Assembly: GCF_900113325.1 (NCBI RefSeq)
Contig: NZ_FOOY01000022.1
Span: 1-63,394, forward strand
From: Sporolactobacillus nakayamae
Lineage (GTDB): Bacteria; Bacillota; Bacilli; Bacillales; Sporolactobacillaceae
DNA length: 63,394 bases
Direction of reading: 5' to 3'
Below are positions 1-8,855 of this stretch, piece by piece. The translations under genes were made by a program, and so were the position numbers. Under the pieces are notes generated by a model. It was not told the origin of the DNA. It saw only the letters and a list, made by a program, of their open reading frames with translations, and did not search any database. Within the stretch, counting starts at the first letter, position 1. Each line of letters begins with the position of its first letter.

Positions 1-318
1 TCAGTGGCTCCGGCGAAGAATTCGCCAGATCATTTGGAAACGTTGGAAGAAAGTCAAGACGAGATATAAAAGTCTCATGAAACTTAACGTTCCAAAACCA
101 AAAGCATGGGAATGGGCGAATACACGAAAAGGCTACTGGCGCATCGCCTGTAGCCATATCTTACATCGGTCGATCACAAACAAAATACTCGAACAGGTGG
201 GACTCAAAAATCTAGTCCATCTGTTCGAGCATGCACACTTAAGCTATTGAACCGCCGTATACGGACCCGTACGTACGGTGGTGTGAGAGGTCGGAGAAAT
301 TATCTCCTCCTACTCGAT
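1..318 (+). mobile_element. Group II intron, 3' end (ORF tail, domains V and VI)
   Basis: Just after the maturase stop, 251-285 can fold as a 34-nt domain V-like hairpin (outer stem ACCGCCGTA / TACGGTGGT). The ACCGCC start suggests a CGC catalytic triad, as in the Oceanobacillus group IIC intron. A domain VI-like hairpin (about 290-312) precedes the putative 3' splice site near CTACTCGAT at 318. The 5' part lies outside the window. The intron head at 63046 is probably the same family. Confidence 0.75.
2..250 (+). CDS. ltrA: Group II intron reverse transcriptase/maturase, C-terminal 82 residues (cut by window edge)
   Basis: The frame is open from the left edge to a TGA at 248-250. The visible tail contains KAWEWANTRKGYWRIA, a motif typical of the C-terminal maturase/DNA-binding part of bacterial group II intron proteins. 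No HNH endonuclease domain follows; the protein stops directly before the intron domain V sequence. The protein would bind its own intron RNA, help splicing and reverse transcribe it at new sites. Only the last fifth or so is visible, so activity of the reverse transcriptase domain cannot be judged. Confidence 0.85.
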   Translation, partial: QWLRRRIRQIIWKRWKKVKTRYKSLMKLNVPKPKAWEWANTRKGYWRIACSHILHRSITNKILEQVGLKNLVHLFEHAHLSY

Positions 319-444
319 ATGGCGATTGATTAGGGACAAACCCATTGTCTGCATCGAGCAAGAATATGAGATGGAAGATTCAATTCTTTTCCAATTCGTG
401 CATAAGGGTGAATGTTTTTTCCTGTCCTTCTATTAAATGGACAT

Positions 445-645
445 TCAGATGTATTCTTCAGCGTTATCAAAAAGGTCGATGTGTTCTTGTATGGTTTGAA
501 GTCTTTTCATATCTTCCTCATAGTGAACATGAATACGGCACAGTTCATTTTTTATCGCAAGTATCTGGAGGTCAAGTTGTTTGTTGTCACTTTGTAACTT
601 CGAAATGATTTCTTGTTTTGATTCGGACGATAATTTGGCTAACAA
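445..645 (-). CDS. Small hydrophilic protein, function unknown
   Basis: This 66-residue frame starts at a TTG preceded by a good AAAGGAG site about 9 bases upstream, which is the main reason to accept it. The protein is charged with a heptad-like helical middle (KLQSDNKQLDLQILAIKNEL), so a short coiled coil is plausible. There is no signal peptide, membrane segment or motif I recognise. It sits alone between the group II intron end and the PRD regulator and is transcribed in the direction of the intron. It could also be a fragment of a larger gene. Confidence 0.4.
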   Translation of the reverse strand: MLAKLSSESKQEIISKLQSDNKQLDLQILAIKNELCRIHVHYEEDMKRLQTIQEHIDLFDNAEEYI

Positions 646-784
646 TGACTTTCTCTCCTTTCGGCTCCAAAGCTAATTAATGGTGAATGTCTGATTGAGG
701 ATCTAATCATCTTTCTTTTTATATTACTTTGAATAAATAGACAAAAACTGAACGATTTCAGTGACATAAATCATTTACGAGTTT

Positions 785-2797
785 CTAATGAGAAGTTGAT
801 TGATCTCTTTTCTTCTTAATAGAACTTTTATTGTGCTCACTTGGCAATTCATGCCCCTGATCGTCAGCGAATATAAGCTGCTCCATTTCTTCAGCCTGAG
901 AGATATGTTTCATTTTTTCTATAAGCGTGCGATCTGAGATTATATAAAAGAGTTTCTCAAAAAAATAGTGATAGTTTTCGGTGTCATGTGCGTTGATGGC
1001 AATCATAAAAATTAGGTCTATAGTTTGTTGATCCCAAAGTATAGGCTTATCAAGTAATACAGCGAGGATGACGGATTGCTTCACCAGTTCTTTTGATCCA
1101 TGAGGAACGGCAATCCCTCGCGCGAGTGCGGTTGACGCGCGTTTTTCGCGGTCAATGACTGATTGAATAAATCCCCTCCGGACAAAGCCTTCAATTTCAA
1201 GAAATTTTCCGTATTTCTTGATCAGCGCTTGTTTGTTGTTGACGTGATCTTTGAAGAAGAGGATATGCTTTCTGATACTTGCGTCATGACGCACGATTTT
1301 CTGATATTCTTCTTGGAGAATCCAAGAACGTATAGATGCCTGATCCATCTCGTTCAGGAGCGAATGGATGTGCACGGTTTTTTCGGGATTGGGAACTGGC
1401 CGACCAGAAGCATTAAGAATCAGATCAAACGATTCAGAGCGTATGGTTTGGAAGATATCATAGGTCATACATGCGTCAACAGATAGTTCTTTAAATTGAT
1501 GTTCCACCTTGCTTTTGAGAAACGATTCGATACTGAGACCGCCATCACAAACGAGACAAGTATGGATACCCCGCTTATTAGCGGATCTATTGATGGCGGC
1601 AACAATGTGCAGGCAGATGTAGCCGAGTTCATTTTCATCAAAGGCAATAGCTTCGTTTTTCTCAATTTCCTCTATTGAAGTCATAACTGCAATGTAGATA
1701 TTGGTATACTCATATTTAATTTGATCGAGAAGCGGGTTATCAATTTTTATTCCGTAATGCATGCGTTTTATTGCAGGGTACAAATGATTAGCCAAGTTTA
1801 ATTTAAGTTCTTGGTCGGTGTTCAGGTCGACAGACAGACTCATGCTAAGAATCTTGGTAAATTTATCAATCAATTTTTTGGAATGTAATGAGACTTTATG
1901 TGTCAGCGATTCGCAATTTCGTCGTGTTGTTAAAATATAATAGGTTATCTCATTGAGTTCCTCTTGCGAAATGAGTGCATGCAACGTTGATTCTAGGTGC
2001 AGCTTAATCAGTTGCGCCACAAGTTTTTCTCGAAGATTTTTTCCGAATGCATGCGCGCATCCAATCCTTTTACCTAATTGGACTCTTTGAACTAAAATGC
2101 AGAGTAAGGCAATCATTCGCATGAAGTCAAGTTCGGTATAGCGCTCATTCAAACTAGTTTCGGACATTTCGACTGCGGCGGCCGCCTCGCTAACGATTGT
2201 TACCGAAAAAATACGTGAGAGGTGCTCCTTAAAAAGTTCACGATCATTGGTGTGTGCAGAACCTGTTGTCGTGACCGAACATTTCCATGAATAGAAACAT
2301 AAATCCTTATACGCAAGGCGAATACTTCGCTCATCTCCTGAAAGAAGAATGCCGCGATTCCTTATACTATTAATCGTTACATGATAAGTATTCAGCCATT
2401 TGTCTGCTTGTTCCAGCAGCACACCTACAGTTGATCGGGATCGAAAAAGTTGTGCGGCTACTGAATCGATGCTCACCGGCTGCGTTTGTGCCATCAAAAG
2501 AAACAAAAGATGGTTTAATTCATCCATGTTCTGGCTGTTGATCGCCATTTCGTTATTTTGCTCAAGTGTCTGATAGATCTTGCTCTTCTGCAACTCAGTT
2601 ACGTTTATTTTTATGCCTTCATGTTGCCGCTTTTCGATCGTCCCCCCTTTTAGCAACATTTTAAAGTCCTGATCGTTTATATCGTTGTAAATGGTACGCG
2701 TTGAGACATGTAGTGAATCTGCTATTTTCTTTGCGGAAATAAACGTGTTCTGTTCTAACAAGAAGCGGATAAGTTGCATGTGACGTGGTTGACTCAT
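785..2797 (-). CDS. PRD-containing transcriptional activator with EIIB-like and EIIA domains (LicR/MtlR type)
   Basis: This 670-residue regulator is probably the activator of the divergent PTS operon at 2999. Visible parts in order: an N-terminal HTH (about residues 5-60, LHVSTRTIYNDI), two PRD modules (about 180-400; the second has ELGYICLHIV with the conserved His), a galactitol-EIIB-like segment with CLVCDGG (about 410), and a C-terminal EIIA domain with GIAVPHG (about 550). In this family PTS phosphorylation of the PRDs tunes activity. The start is ATG 2797, with GGAG seven bases upstream, rather than an in-frame codon at 2815. Exact target and inducer are inferred from position only. Confidence 0.88.
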   Translation of the reverse strand: MSQPRHMQLIRFLLEQNTFISAKKIADSLHVSTRTIYNDINDQDFKMLLKGGTIEKRQHEGIKINVTELQKSKIYQTLEQNNEMAINSQNMDELNHLLFLLMAQTQPVSIDSVAAQLFRSRSTVGVLLEQADKWLNTYHVTINSIRNRGILLSGDERSIRLAYKDLCFYSWKCSVTTTGSAHTNDRELFKEHLSRIFSVTIVSEAAAAVEMSETSLNERYTELDFMRMIALLCILVQRVQLGKRIGCAHAFGKNLREKLVAQLIKLHLESTLHALISQEELNEITYYILTTRRNCESLTHKVSLHSKKLIDKFTKILSMSLSVDLNTDQELKLNLANHLYPAIKRMHYGIKIDNPLLDQIKYEYTNIYIAVMTSIEEIEKNEAIAFDENELGYICLHIVAAINRSANKRGIHTCLVCDGGLSIESFLKSKVEHQFKELSVDACMTYDIFQTIRSESFDLILNASGRPVPNPEKTVHIHSLLNEMDQASIRSWILQEEYQKIVRHDASIRKHILFFKDHVNNKQALIKKYGKFLEIEGFVRRGFIQSVIDREKRASTALARGIAVPHGSKELVKQSVILAVLLDKPILWDQQTIDLIFMIAINAHDTENYHYFFEKLFYIISDRTLIEKMKHISQAEEMEQLIFADDQGHELPSEHNKSSIKKKRDQSTSH

Positions 2798-2947
2798 AGG
2801 ATCACTCCTCACCAAGATTAGCTTGTTTTTATCATAAAAGGATGAAATGTTGAAAAAGGCACATCGTTCAGAGTATGGAATGTTGAAGAAGCGACTTGTT
2901 ATGATTTACACAGCCAATCAAAGGTGTATGTGTTATATAACAAAAAT

Positions 2948-2962
2948 ATGTAAGCGCTACAT
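2948..2962 (+). promoter_or_regulatory. Near-palindromic operator/cre-like site upstream of the PTS operon
   Basis: ATGTAAGCGCTACAT has perfect 5-bp outer arms (ATGTA/TACAT) around AGCGC and lies 37 bases before the EIIA start. It resembles a CcpA cre box that is one base too short, or the operator of the adjacent PRD activator. Which protein binds cannot be told from sequence. Confidence 0.4.
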
Positions 2963-2998
2963 TTTTGAGGGCCTGTTCACAGAAGGGAGATGACATCT

Positions 2999-3478
2999 AT
3001 GGAAATCTTGGAGCTTGTAAAGAAGAAGTTGGTCTTCCCTAATATTCGGGTTGACACTCATGAAGAATTATTTCGTTTTATGTTTACCGCATTGCAAGAT
3101 GCGGGCTGTGTCAAGCAAACCTTTCTTCAAGGGGTGCTTGATCGAGAAGCTCATTTTCCAACAGGTTTAAAGTTGACTCAATTTGGGTGTGCACTGCCGC
3201 ATACTGATTTGGAACATGTCATTACGCCGGCTATTGCCGTTGCGACATTGAAAGAGCCGGTGCTGTTCAAAAGCATGGAAGATCTTAAAACGATCGTTCC
3301 GGTAAATCTTGTTTTCATGCTGGCGCTCAACAAGCCAGAAGATCAACTTTTGGCATTGAAGCAGCTCGCATCGATCATTCAAAATGATGCGCTGATCAAA
3401 AAATTAATTGATGCAAACGATCAAGAGTCTTTATTTTCAGCGATTTTAGAAGTTAAGAAATTCAATTCCAATAAATGA
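2999..3478 (+). CDS. PTS sugar transporter EIIA, galactitol/fructose type
   Basis: This 159-residue cytoplasmic protein takes phosphate from HPr and passes it to the EIIB encoded next. The fold and the motif CALPHTD (His68 as the phosphorylated residue) match the GatA/fructose EIIA family. The start is ATG 2999, nine bases after GGGAG; an in-frame ATG at 2990 overlaps the ribosome site and is unlikely. It is the first gene of an operon that runs to 9506 with spacings of 11 to 43 bases or overlaps. Confidence 0.9.
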   Translation: MEILELVKKKLVFPNIRVDTHEELFRFMFTALQDAGCVKQTFLQGVLDREAHFPTGLKLTQFGCALPHTDLEHVITPAIAVATLKEPVLFKSMEDLKTIVPVNLVFMLALNKPEDQLLALKQLASIIQNDALIKKLIDANDQESLFSAILEVKKFNSNK

Positions 3479-3500
3479 ACATAAGAAGGGATTTGATGGG

Positions 3501-3800
3501 ATGAGTGTAAAGGTATTGGTGCTCTGTGCAGATGGTGTGGCGACGTCAACTATTGCTTTGGTGGCGCTGCGTGAAGCATTTGAAGAATTGGATATTCAAG
3601 CGGACTTTTCGCAAGGACGTGTTGCCGATGCAGCTATGACCATTGAAGCGGGCGATTTTGATTTTATTATTTCAACAGCAGGTATGGAGCTTGATATTGA
3701 GTCGGATATTCCCATTTTAAGTGGTGTGCCTTTTCTGACCGGGATTGGCCGAGAACAAGCGTTTGAACAAATTGCGGAAATTATTAACAAGAAGAAGTAG
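3501..3800 (+). CDS. PTS sugar transporter EIIB, galactitol family (GatB-like)
   Basis: A 99-residue cytoplasmic phosphocarrier. The N-terminal VLCADGVATST holds the active-site Cys9 in the P-loop typical of GatB/SgcB proteins. Phosphate goes from EIIA His to this Cys and then to the sugar as it passes EIIC. Length is normal for the family. It lies 22 bases after the EIIA gene and 11 bases before EIIC, clearly one transcription unit. Confidence 0.92.
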   Translation: MSVKVLVLCADGVATSTIALVALREAFEELDIQADFSQGRVADAAMTIEAGDFDFIISTAGMELDIESDIPILSGVPFLTGIGREQAFEQIAEIINKKK

Positions 3801-3811
3801 GGGGGATCACC

Positions 3812-5182
3812 ATGTCCGGTTTTCAACAAGTCATGAGTACGTTTGGTGCTGCGATCCTGTTACCAATTATTATTTTTATTTTTGAATTATGTTTGCGTGT
3901 CAAACCCACGAAGGCGTTCCGTTCAGCTATTTTCATCGGAATTGGTTTGAATGGATTAGTGTCGATCCTTAATCCGTACTTTCTCGGCTTGATGGGTAAA
4001 GCGGTCTCGGAAATGGTGACGTCGAATGGGTTTCAACTACCGTATGTGGATACCGGATGGGCGCTGCTCGCAGCGTTAGGTTATTCGACAACGATTGGGG
4101 CGTTAATCATTCCGCTGGGCATTGTTGTTAATCTGATTCTGTTGTGGCTCAAATTGACGGATACTCTGGATCTCGATATTTGGAATTTCTGGCATTGGGC
4201 ATTTATCGGAAGCATGGTTTACTTTGTGACCGGCAGTCTGATTGCAGGAATTCTGACTTCTGTTGCTGTTGAAATCTTTCTGCTTGTTCTTGCTGATATT
4301 ACCGCACCCGCCTTTCAAGCACATTTTAAATTACCGGGCATCTCGTTCCCACATGCCAGCGCGCAAGGCGGCGCTCCTGTTGCGTTTTTACTGAAATGGG
4401 TGTTTGAACGAATTGGATTAACGAAGATCCAAGTGAATTCAACAACGATTCGCAAGAAGTTCGGCATTTTCGGCGATTCGGTGGTTATCGGCTTTTTGGT
4501 GGCTGTGTTGATTGGATTTATTGCGTGGTTTCGCAATCTCGGCGCGATGGAAACATGGAGCGGCATTCTGACACTCGGTGTCGGAACAGGTGCATTCATT
4601 TATCTGTATCCAAAAGCGACTGCAGCATTGCTCGAAGGTTTTGCTGTGTTGAATGATAAAGTTCGGACACTGCTGACAAAGAAAGGTGTGAAGCGGCAAA
4701 TTAATTTTGGTATGGATGGTGCCTTAACTATTGGTCATCCTGATGTGATTACTGTTGGTTTGCTCGGCATGATCTCGACTGTTCCGCTTATTTTCTTTCT
4801 GCCGGGCAATCGATTCTTGATGTTGGCAGATCTTGGCGTTACACCGTTTTTCCTAGCCTCTGCCACGGTTGCTATTTTCAGAGGTAATATTATTTGTTCG
4901 TATATTACTAATGTGATCAACATCGCGATTACGCTTTACTTTTCAAGTGCCATTTCACCGGAGTTCTTCGCCATTACAGAAAAAGTAGGGATGAAGCTCC
5001 CGGATACAGGGGCAGCCATGGTTGGTGCAGATATGCGTCCACTTCACGGAATCTTTTATTACGTTGGTCAGAACTATTTTGTTCTTGTCGGTGTCATTGC
5101 ACTAACTCTTATTGCAGCTTGGCTGCGCAAACAGCCGAAATACTTGGCTAAGCTTGGGTTTAAGAAAAATGGTGAGTCTTGA
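3812..5182 (+). CDS. PTS sugar transporter EIIC, galactitol family (GatC-like)
   Basis: A 456-residue polytopic membrane permease. The N-terminus (GAAILLPIIIFIFELCLRVK) and the repeated hydrophobic segments match GatC/SgcC permeases, with about 10-12 membrane segments. It moves the substrate while it is phosphorylated by EIIB. Family members take galactitol and other polyols, and several relatives have unknown substrates. Given the dehydratase and aldolase genes downstream, a sugar acid or a keto-sugar acid is a better guess here than galactitol. Confidence 0.9.
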   Translation: MSGFQQVMSTFGAAILLPIIIFIFELCLRVKPTKAFRSAIFIGIGLNGLVSILNPYFLGLMGKAVSEMVTSNGFQLPYVDTGWALLAALGYSTTIGALIIPLGIVVNLILLWLKLTDTLDLDIWNFWHWAFIGSMVYFVTGSLIAGILTSVAVEIFLLVLADITAPAFQAHFKLPGISFPHASAQGGAPVAFLLKWVFERIGLTKIQVNSTTIRKKFGIFGDSVVIGFLVAVLIGFIAWFRNLGAMETWSGILTLGVGTGAFIYLYPKATAALLEGFAVLNDKVRTLLTKKGVKRQINFGMDGALTIGHPDVITVGLLGMISTVPLIFFLPGNRFLMLADLGVTPFFLASATVAIFRGNIICSYITNVINIAITLYFSSAISPEFFAITEKVGMKLPDTGAAMVGADMRPLHGIFYYVGQNYFVLVGVIALTLIAAWLRKQPKYLAKLGFKKNGES

Positions 5183-5225
5183 TGTTTTCGATAGATAAAT
5201 AAAAGGAGAAAGGCGGGAAGATATC

Positions 5226-6185
5226 ATGGGAAAATGGAAAGTTGTAGCGACAACCGTCACTTTTGGAAAAATCAACAAAGAACCACTAGAGCGCTTAGTG
5301 GCTAATGACTGTGAGGTGATGACCAATCCTTTCGGCAGACCCTTTACAAAAGAGGAATTTCTGCACTTTGCGTCTGATGCGGATGCGCTTATCGTTGGGA
5401 ATGATAAGGTAACCGCCGATATTATTAAGCATTGTCCCAAGCTGAAAGTGATTGCCAAACACGGAGTTGGTGTCGATGGTATCGATGCTCAAGCAGCATA
5501 TGCACAGGGCATCGCTGTGACTTATGCGCCGGGAACAAATGCGGAGGAAGTGGCTGATCTTGCTTTCGGTTTTATGATTATGATTGCCCGCGGACTTTAT
5601 CAAGCGAATGCGGACACAAAGGCAGATCACTGGATCAAGCCGACAGGCATTAGTTTTTACCAAAAGACTTTGGGCATTGTTGGTCTCGGAACAATTGGTA
5701 CAGCGACAGCGAAACGTGCCAAAGGTTTTGGCATGAATCTGCTCGGATATGATCTTCAAGAAAATCCTGCAGCAGCAGCGCTTGGCGTTCACTATACTTC
5801 TCTGGAAAAAGTGTTGGCCGAATCGGATTATATTAGTTTACACCTGCCGCTTAATGATGGAACACGCAATCTGATCAATGCTGAAAAAATCGCTTTGATG
5901 AAGGATGGCGCCGTACTGGTCAATACAGCGCGCAGTCAATTGGTTGATTACGAAGCGCTTACCGCCGGACTTAAAGAAGGAAAAATTAGAGGGTACGCTA
6001 CAGATGTCTATGATTACGAGCCGCCTAACCATTTGCCATTGTTTGATTTGCCCAATGTTCTGCTCACGCCGCATTTAGGCGGTACAACAATTGAATCAAA
6101 TCTGCGAATGGGGAATACGGCGGTTGCTAATGTGTTAGCTGTACTGCAAGGAAGCGCGCCACCAAACCCAGTTCTCTTGCGGTGA
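5226..6185 (+). CDS. D-2-hydroxyacid dehydrogenase (NAD(P)-dependent, phosphoglycerate dehydrogenase-like)
   Basis: A 319-residue cytosolic oxidoreductase that interconverts a 2-oxo acid and a D-2-hydroxy acid. The coenzyme motif GIVGLGTIG is intact (about residues 155-163). Catalytic residues are seen as Arg in NTARSQ, Glu in DYEPP and His in LTPHLGG. Family members include 2-ketogluconate reductase. In this operon it may reduce a phosphorylated 2-keto-aldonate to the aldonate before dehydration. That role is inference; the family assignment is firm. Confidence 0.85.
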   Translation: MGKWKVVATTVTFGKINKEPLERLVANDCEVMTNPFGRPFTKEEFLHFASDADALIVGNDKVTADIIKHCPKLKVIAKHGVGVDGIDAQAAYAQGIAVTYAPGTNAEEVADLAFGFMIMIARGLYQANADTKADHWIKPTGISFYQKTLGIVGLGTIGTATAKRAKGFGMNLLGYDLQENPAAAALGVHYTSLEKVLAESDYISLHLPLNDGTRNLINAEKIALMKDGAVLVNTARSQLVDYEALTAGLKEGKIRGYATDVYDYEPPNHLPLFDLPNVLLTPHLGGTTIESNLRMGNTAVANVLAVLQGSAPPNPVLLR

Positions 6186-6197
6186 AGGAGGGCGAAC

Positions 6198-6497
6198 ATG
6201 AATAAGAAACAAGCGCTGCTCATTCATCGTAAGGATCACGTCGCAACACTGCTTTGTCCGGTTGCGCCCGGAGATCGGGTAACGATTATCCATAATAAGA
6301 GCGAAATTGACCAGATTACCGTGCGCGAAACCATTGATGTCTATCACAAAATCGCAATTCAGGATATTCAGCCCATGCAACCGGTGAACAAGTATGGCGA
6401 AGTGATCGGACGCGCCGGAAAATTTATAAAAAAGGGTCAGTGGGTGCATGTCTTTAACTTAGAGAGCGTGATGAATCATGAAAATAAACGCTTATAA
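6198..6497 (+). CDS. UxaA-family dehydratase small subunit (SAF domain)
   Basis: A 99-residue protein made of one SAF domain, like the N-terminal part of altronate dehydratase UxaA and galactarate dehydratase GarD and like SuyA of sulfolactate lyase. Its 3' end overlaps the start of the large subunit by 20 bases, a strong sign that the two form one enzyme. Small subunits of this kind complete the active site of the large subunit. Here the full enzyme is probably a sugar-acid dehydratase. Confidence 0.8.
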   Translation: MNKKQALLIHRKDHVATLLCPVAPGDRVTIIHNKSEIDQITVRETIDVYHKIAIQDIQPMQPVNKYGEVIGRAGKFIKKGQWVHVFNLESVMNHENKRL

Positions 6498-7650
6498 ACG
6501 TCCGGACGGAACCTATGGTATTCGCAATAAACTACTTGTACTTTCGACGGTTGGCTGCGCGAACGAAACGGCCCGATTAATTGCACAGCGTGTTCATGGC
6601 GCGGTTTTTGCAGCAAATGCCAAAGGATGCGGTCAAATTGGAACAGGTGTTGAACTAATGAAGCGTTCGTTAATTGGTTTAGCACTGAATCCAAACGTGT
6701 TTGGCACACTCATTGTCGGTCTCGGATGCGAGACGATGAGGCCTGTGTCGTTATGTACAGAGATCAAAGGACTTACGTCGAAACCTGTGCATGTGATCAC
6801 CATTCAAGGAGAAGGCGGCACATTGAAAGCAGTGGAAAAAGGGGCTCGGATCATTCGTGAAATGGCCGAAGTGATGTCGAAACAAACGCGCGTGGAAACG
6901 GATCTATCTTCGCTCATTCTCGCGACGAATTGCGGCGGATCCGATGCAACCTCAGGTCTTTCCGCAAATCCTGCATTAGGCAAATGCAGTGATCGTCTCA
7001 TCGAAGCTGGAGGAACGGTTATTCTTGGCGAAACGACAGAATTGATTGGAACCGAGCATTTACTTGTCAAGCGGGCACGCAACGATCACGTGAAAAGAGA
7101 TATTTTGACCATAGTCAATGGTTTAGAATCTAATTTTTCTCAATTAGGCATTGATGTACGTGGTGCGAATCCGACGCCGGGGAATATGAAAGGTGGTTTA
7201 AGCACGCTCGAAGAGAAAGCGCTCGGAGGCATTTCCAAGGGCGGTTCCACAATGATCAATGAGGTTGTCCGGTATGGCGAACAGCCTAAACAAAGAGGTC
7301 TCGTCATTATGGATACACCGGGCTATGACATTGAGTCGATTACAGGCATGACCGCCGGCGGCGCACAAATTTGTATCTTTACAACGGGCAGAGGTACGCC
7401 GATTGGCAATCCGATTATGCCGGTCATAAAAGTAACAGGAAACAAAACTACTTTTGAGCGAATGAAAGACAATATTGATTTTGACTGTTCAGAAATTGTG
7501 AGCGGCGAAGCGAGTATAGACGTATGCGGTGACCGACTATTCGATGTATTGATATCCGTCTGTGAAGGACAGCAGACCAAAGCAGAAGCCTATGGTTTTG
7601 GTGAATTAAGCGTCTATCACAATGATGAGGTGTGGTGCAACTGTCTATAA
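6478..7650 (+). CDS. UxaA-family dehydratase large subunit (altronate/galactarate dehydratase-like)
   Basis: This 390-residue protein matches the C-terminal catalytic part of UxaA/GarD and SuyB: the N-terminus KRPDGTYGIRNKLLVL, the conserved GCGQIGTG and CGGSDATSG segments, and the late MPVIKVTGN. Enzymes of this family remove water (or sulfite) from hydroxy acids with an Fe or other metal centre. Together with the preceding SAF subunit it probably dehydrates a (phospho)aldonate in the operon. The exact substrate is not readable; the sugar-type neighbours argue against sulfolactate. Confidence 0.82.
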   Translation: MKINAYKRPDGTYGIRNKLLVLSTVGCANETARLIAQRVHGAVFAANAKGCGQIGTGVELMKRSLIGLALNPNVFGTLIVGLGCETMRPVSLCTEIKGLTSKPVHVITIQGEGGTLKAVEKGARIIREMAEVMSKQTRVETDLSSLILATNCGGSDATSGLSANPALGKCSDRLIEAGGTVILGETTELIGTEHLLVKRARNDHVKRDILTIVNGLESNFSQLGIDVRGANPTPGNMKGGLSTLEEKALGGISKGGSTMINEVVRYGEQPKQRGLVIMDTPGYDIESITGMTAGGAQICIFTTGRGTPIGNPIMPVIKVTGNKTTFERMKDNIDFDCSEIVSGEASIDVCGDRLFDVLISVCEGQQTKAEAYGFGELSVYHNDEVWCNCL

Positions 7651-7675
7651 ATCATGAGCAGATAGGGAGTGACCG

Positions 7676-8824
7676 GTGATGAAAATCACATCCATTGACG
7701 TTTATAAAGTCAAACCGAGATGGCTGTTTGTCAAAATAAATACGGATGAGGGTATCAGTGGCTGGGGCGAACTCGTATCCGGTACACGGACAGAGACCGT
7801 AGCTGCAGGCTGTAAGGAGATGGGGCAATACATTATCGGCAAAGATCCTCGCCAAATCGAAGATCTCTGGCAGCTGCTCTATCGTTTTTTCTTTCGCGGC
7901 GGACCAATTGATATGACAATTGTATCAGGAATCGAAATGGCACTCTGGGATATTAAAGGAAAATACTATAATCTACCGGTCTACGAATTTCTCGGCGGAA
8001 AAGCCAGAGACAAAATTATGGTTTATTCATGGATCGGCGGAGACCGCCCAAGTGACGTCGCAAAGGAAGCGTTAATTCGGAAAGAGAAAGGCTTTAAAGC
8101 AGTTAAAATGAATGCGACTGAAGAACTTCACTATATAGATTCGTATAAAAAGGTTGAAGCCGTGCTGGAGCGTGTGGACTCGATCCGAAAAGCAGTCGGC
8201 AATGATCTGGAAATCGGTGTGGATTTTCATGGGCGTGTCCATAAAGCAATGGCGAAAGTGCTGGCAGCAGAACTGGAAACGTACCGACCGATGTTTCTCG
8301 AAGAACCGGTACTTCCGGAGAATAATGAGGCACTTGCAGAGATTTCTGCACATACTTCCATACCCATTGCGACGGGTGAACGGCTCTATACGCGCTGGGC
8401 TTTCAAAGATGTATTTAAGAACGGTTACGTAGACATCGTTCAACCCGATCTTGCCCTGACCGGAGGAATTCTTGAGGCGAAGAAAATTGCGGCAATGGCT
8501 GAGGCCTTTGATGTGGCTGTTGCCCCGCATGCGCCTTATGGACCGGTTGCATTAGCGTCAACGCTGCAACTTGACGTTTGTACGCCAAATGTATTCATTC
8601 AGGAACAGAGCCTAGGCATTCATTATAATCGAGGATTCGACTTGCTTGATTTCGTTAAGAACAAAGAGATTTTTACCTATGAAAACGGTTATGTTTCTAT
8701 TCCCAAAGGTCCAGGACTGGGACTGGAAATGGATGAAGAAAAGGTGAAGCAAGTCAGTCTTGAGGGGCTCAATTGGCAAAATCCAAAATGGCGGAACGAT
8801 GATGGAACCATCGCTGAATGGTAA
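7676..8824 (+). CDS. dgoD: D-galactonate dehydratase family protein (enolase superfamily)
   Basis: A 382-residue mandelate racemase/muconate lactonizing-type enzyme. Metal ligands are visible in VDFHGR (Asp), LEEPV (Glu) and ATGERLY (Glu), and the second catalytic His in APHAPYGP. Similarity to E. coli DgoD is high through the end (QEQSLGIHYN, then a C-terminal AEW). DgoD turns D-galactonate into 2-keto-3-deoxygalactonate. Having both this and a UxaA-type dehydratase in one operon suggests two entry substrates or a broader sugar-acid range. Confidence 0.9.
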   Translation: MMKITSIDVYKVKPRWLFVKINTDEGISGWGELVSGTRTETVAAGCKEMGQYIIGKDPRQIEDLWQLLYRFFFRGGPIDMTIVSGIEMALWDIKGKYYNLPVYEFLGGKARDKIMVYSWIGGDRPSDVAKEALIRKEKGFKAVKMNATEELHYIDSYKKVEAVLERVDSIRKAVGNDLEIGVDFHGRVHKAMAKVLAAELETYRPMFLEEPVLPENNEALAEISAHTSIPIATGERLYTRWAFKDVFKNGYVDIVQPDLALTGGILEAKKIAAMAEAFDVAVAPHAPYGPVALASTLQLDVCTPNVFIQEQSLGIHYNRGFDLLDFVKNKEIFTYENGYVSIPKGPGLGLEMDEEKVKQVSLEGLNWQNPKWRNDDGTIAEW

Positions 8825-8855
8825 AAAATCAGGAACGAAAGGGTCGGTGCTGATT

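Noticed and set aside
345-608. 87- and 61-residue frames on the plus strand
   Set aside because: They lie opposite the small minus-strand gene at 445-645, have no ribosome site, and read as low-likelihood composition.
6198-7650. Sulfolactate sulfo-lyase (SuyAB) as the function of the split UxaA-type enzyme
   Set aside because: Size and split fit SuyAB, and a hydroxyacid dehydrogenase is adjacent, but PTS, DgoD and KDPG aldolase in the same operon point to sugar acids and no sulfonate transporter is seen.
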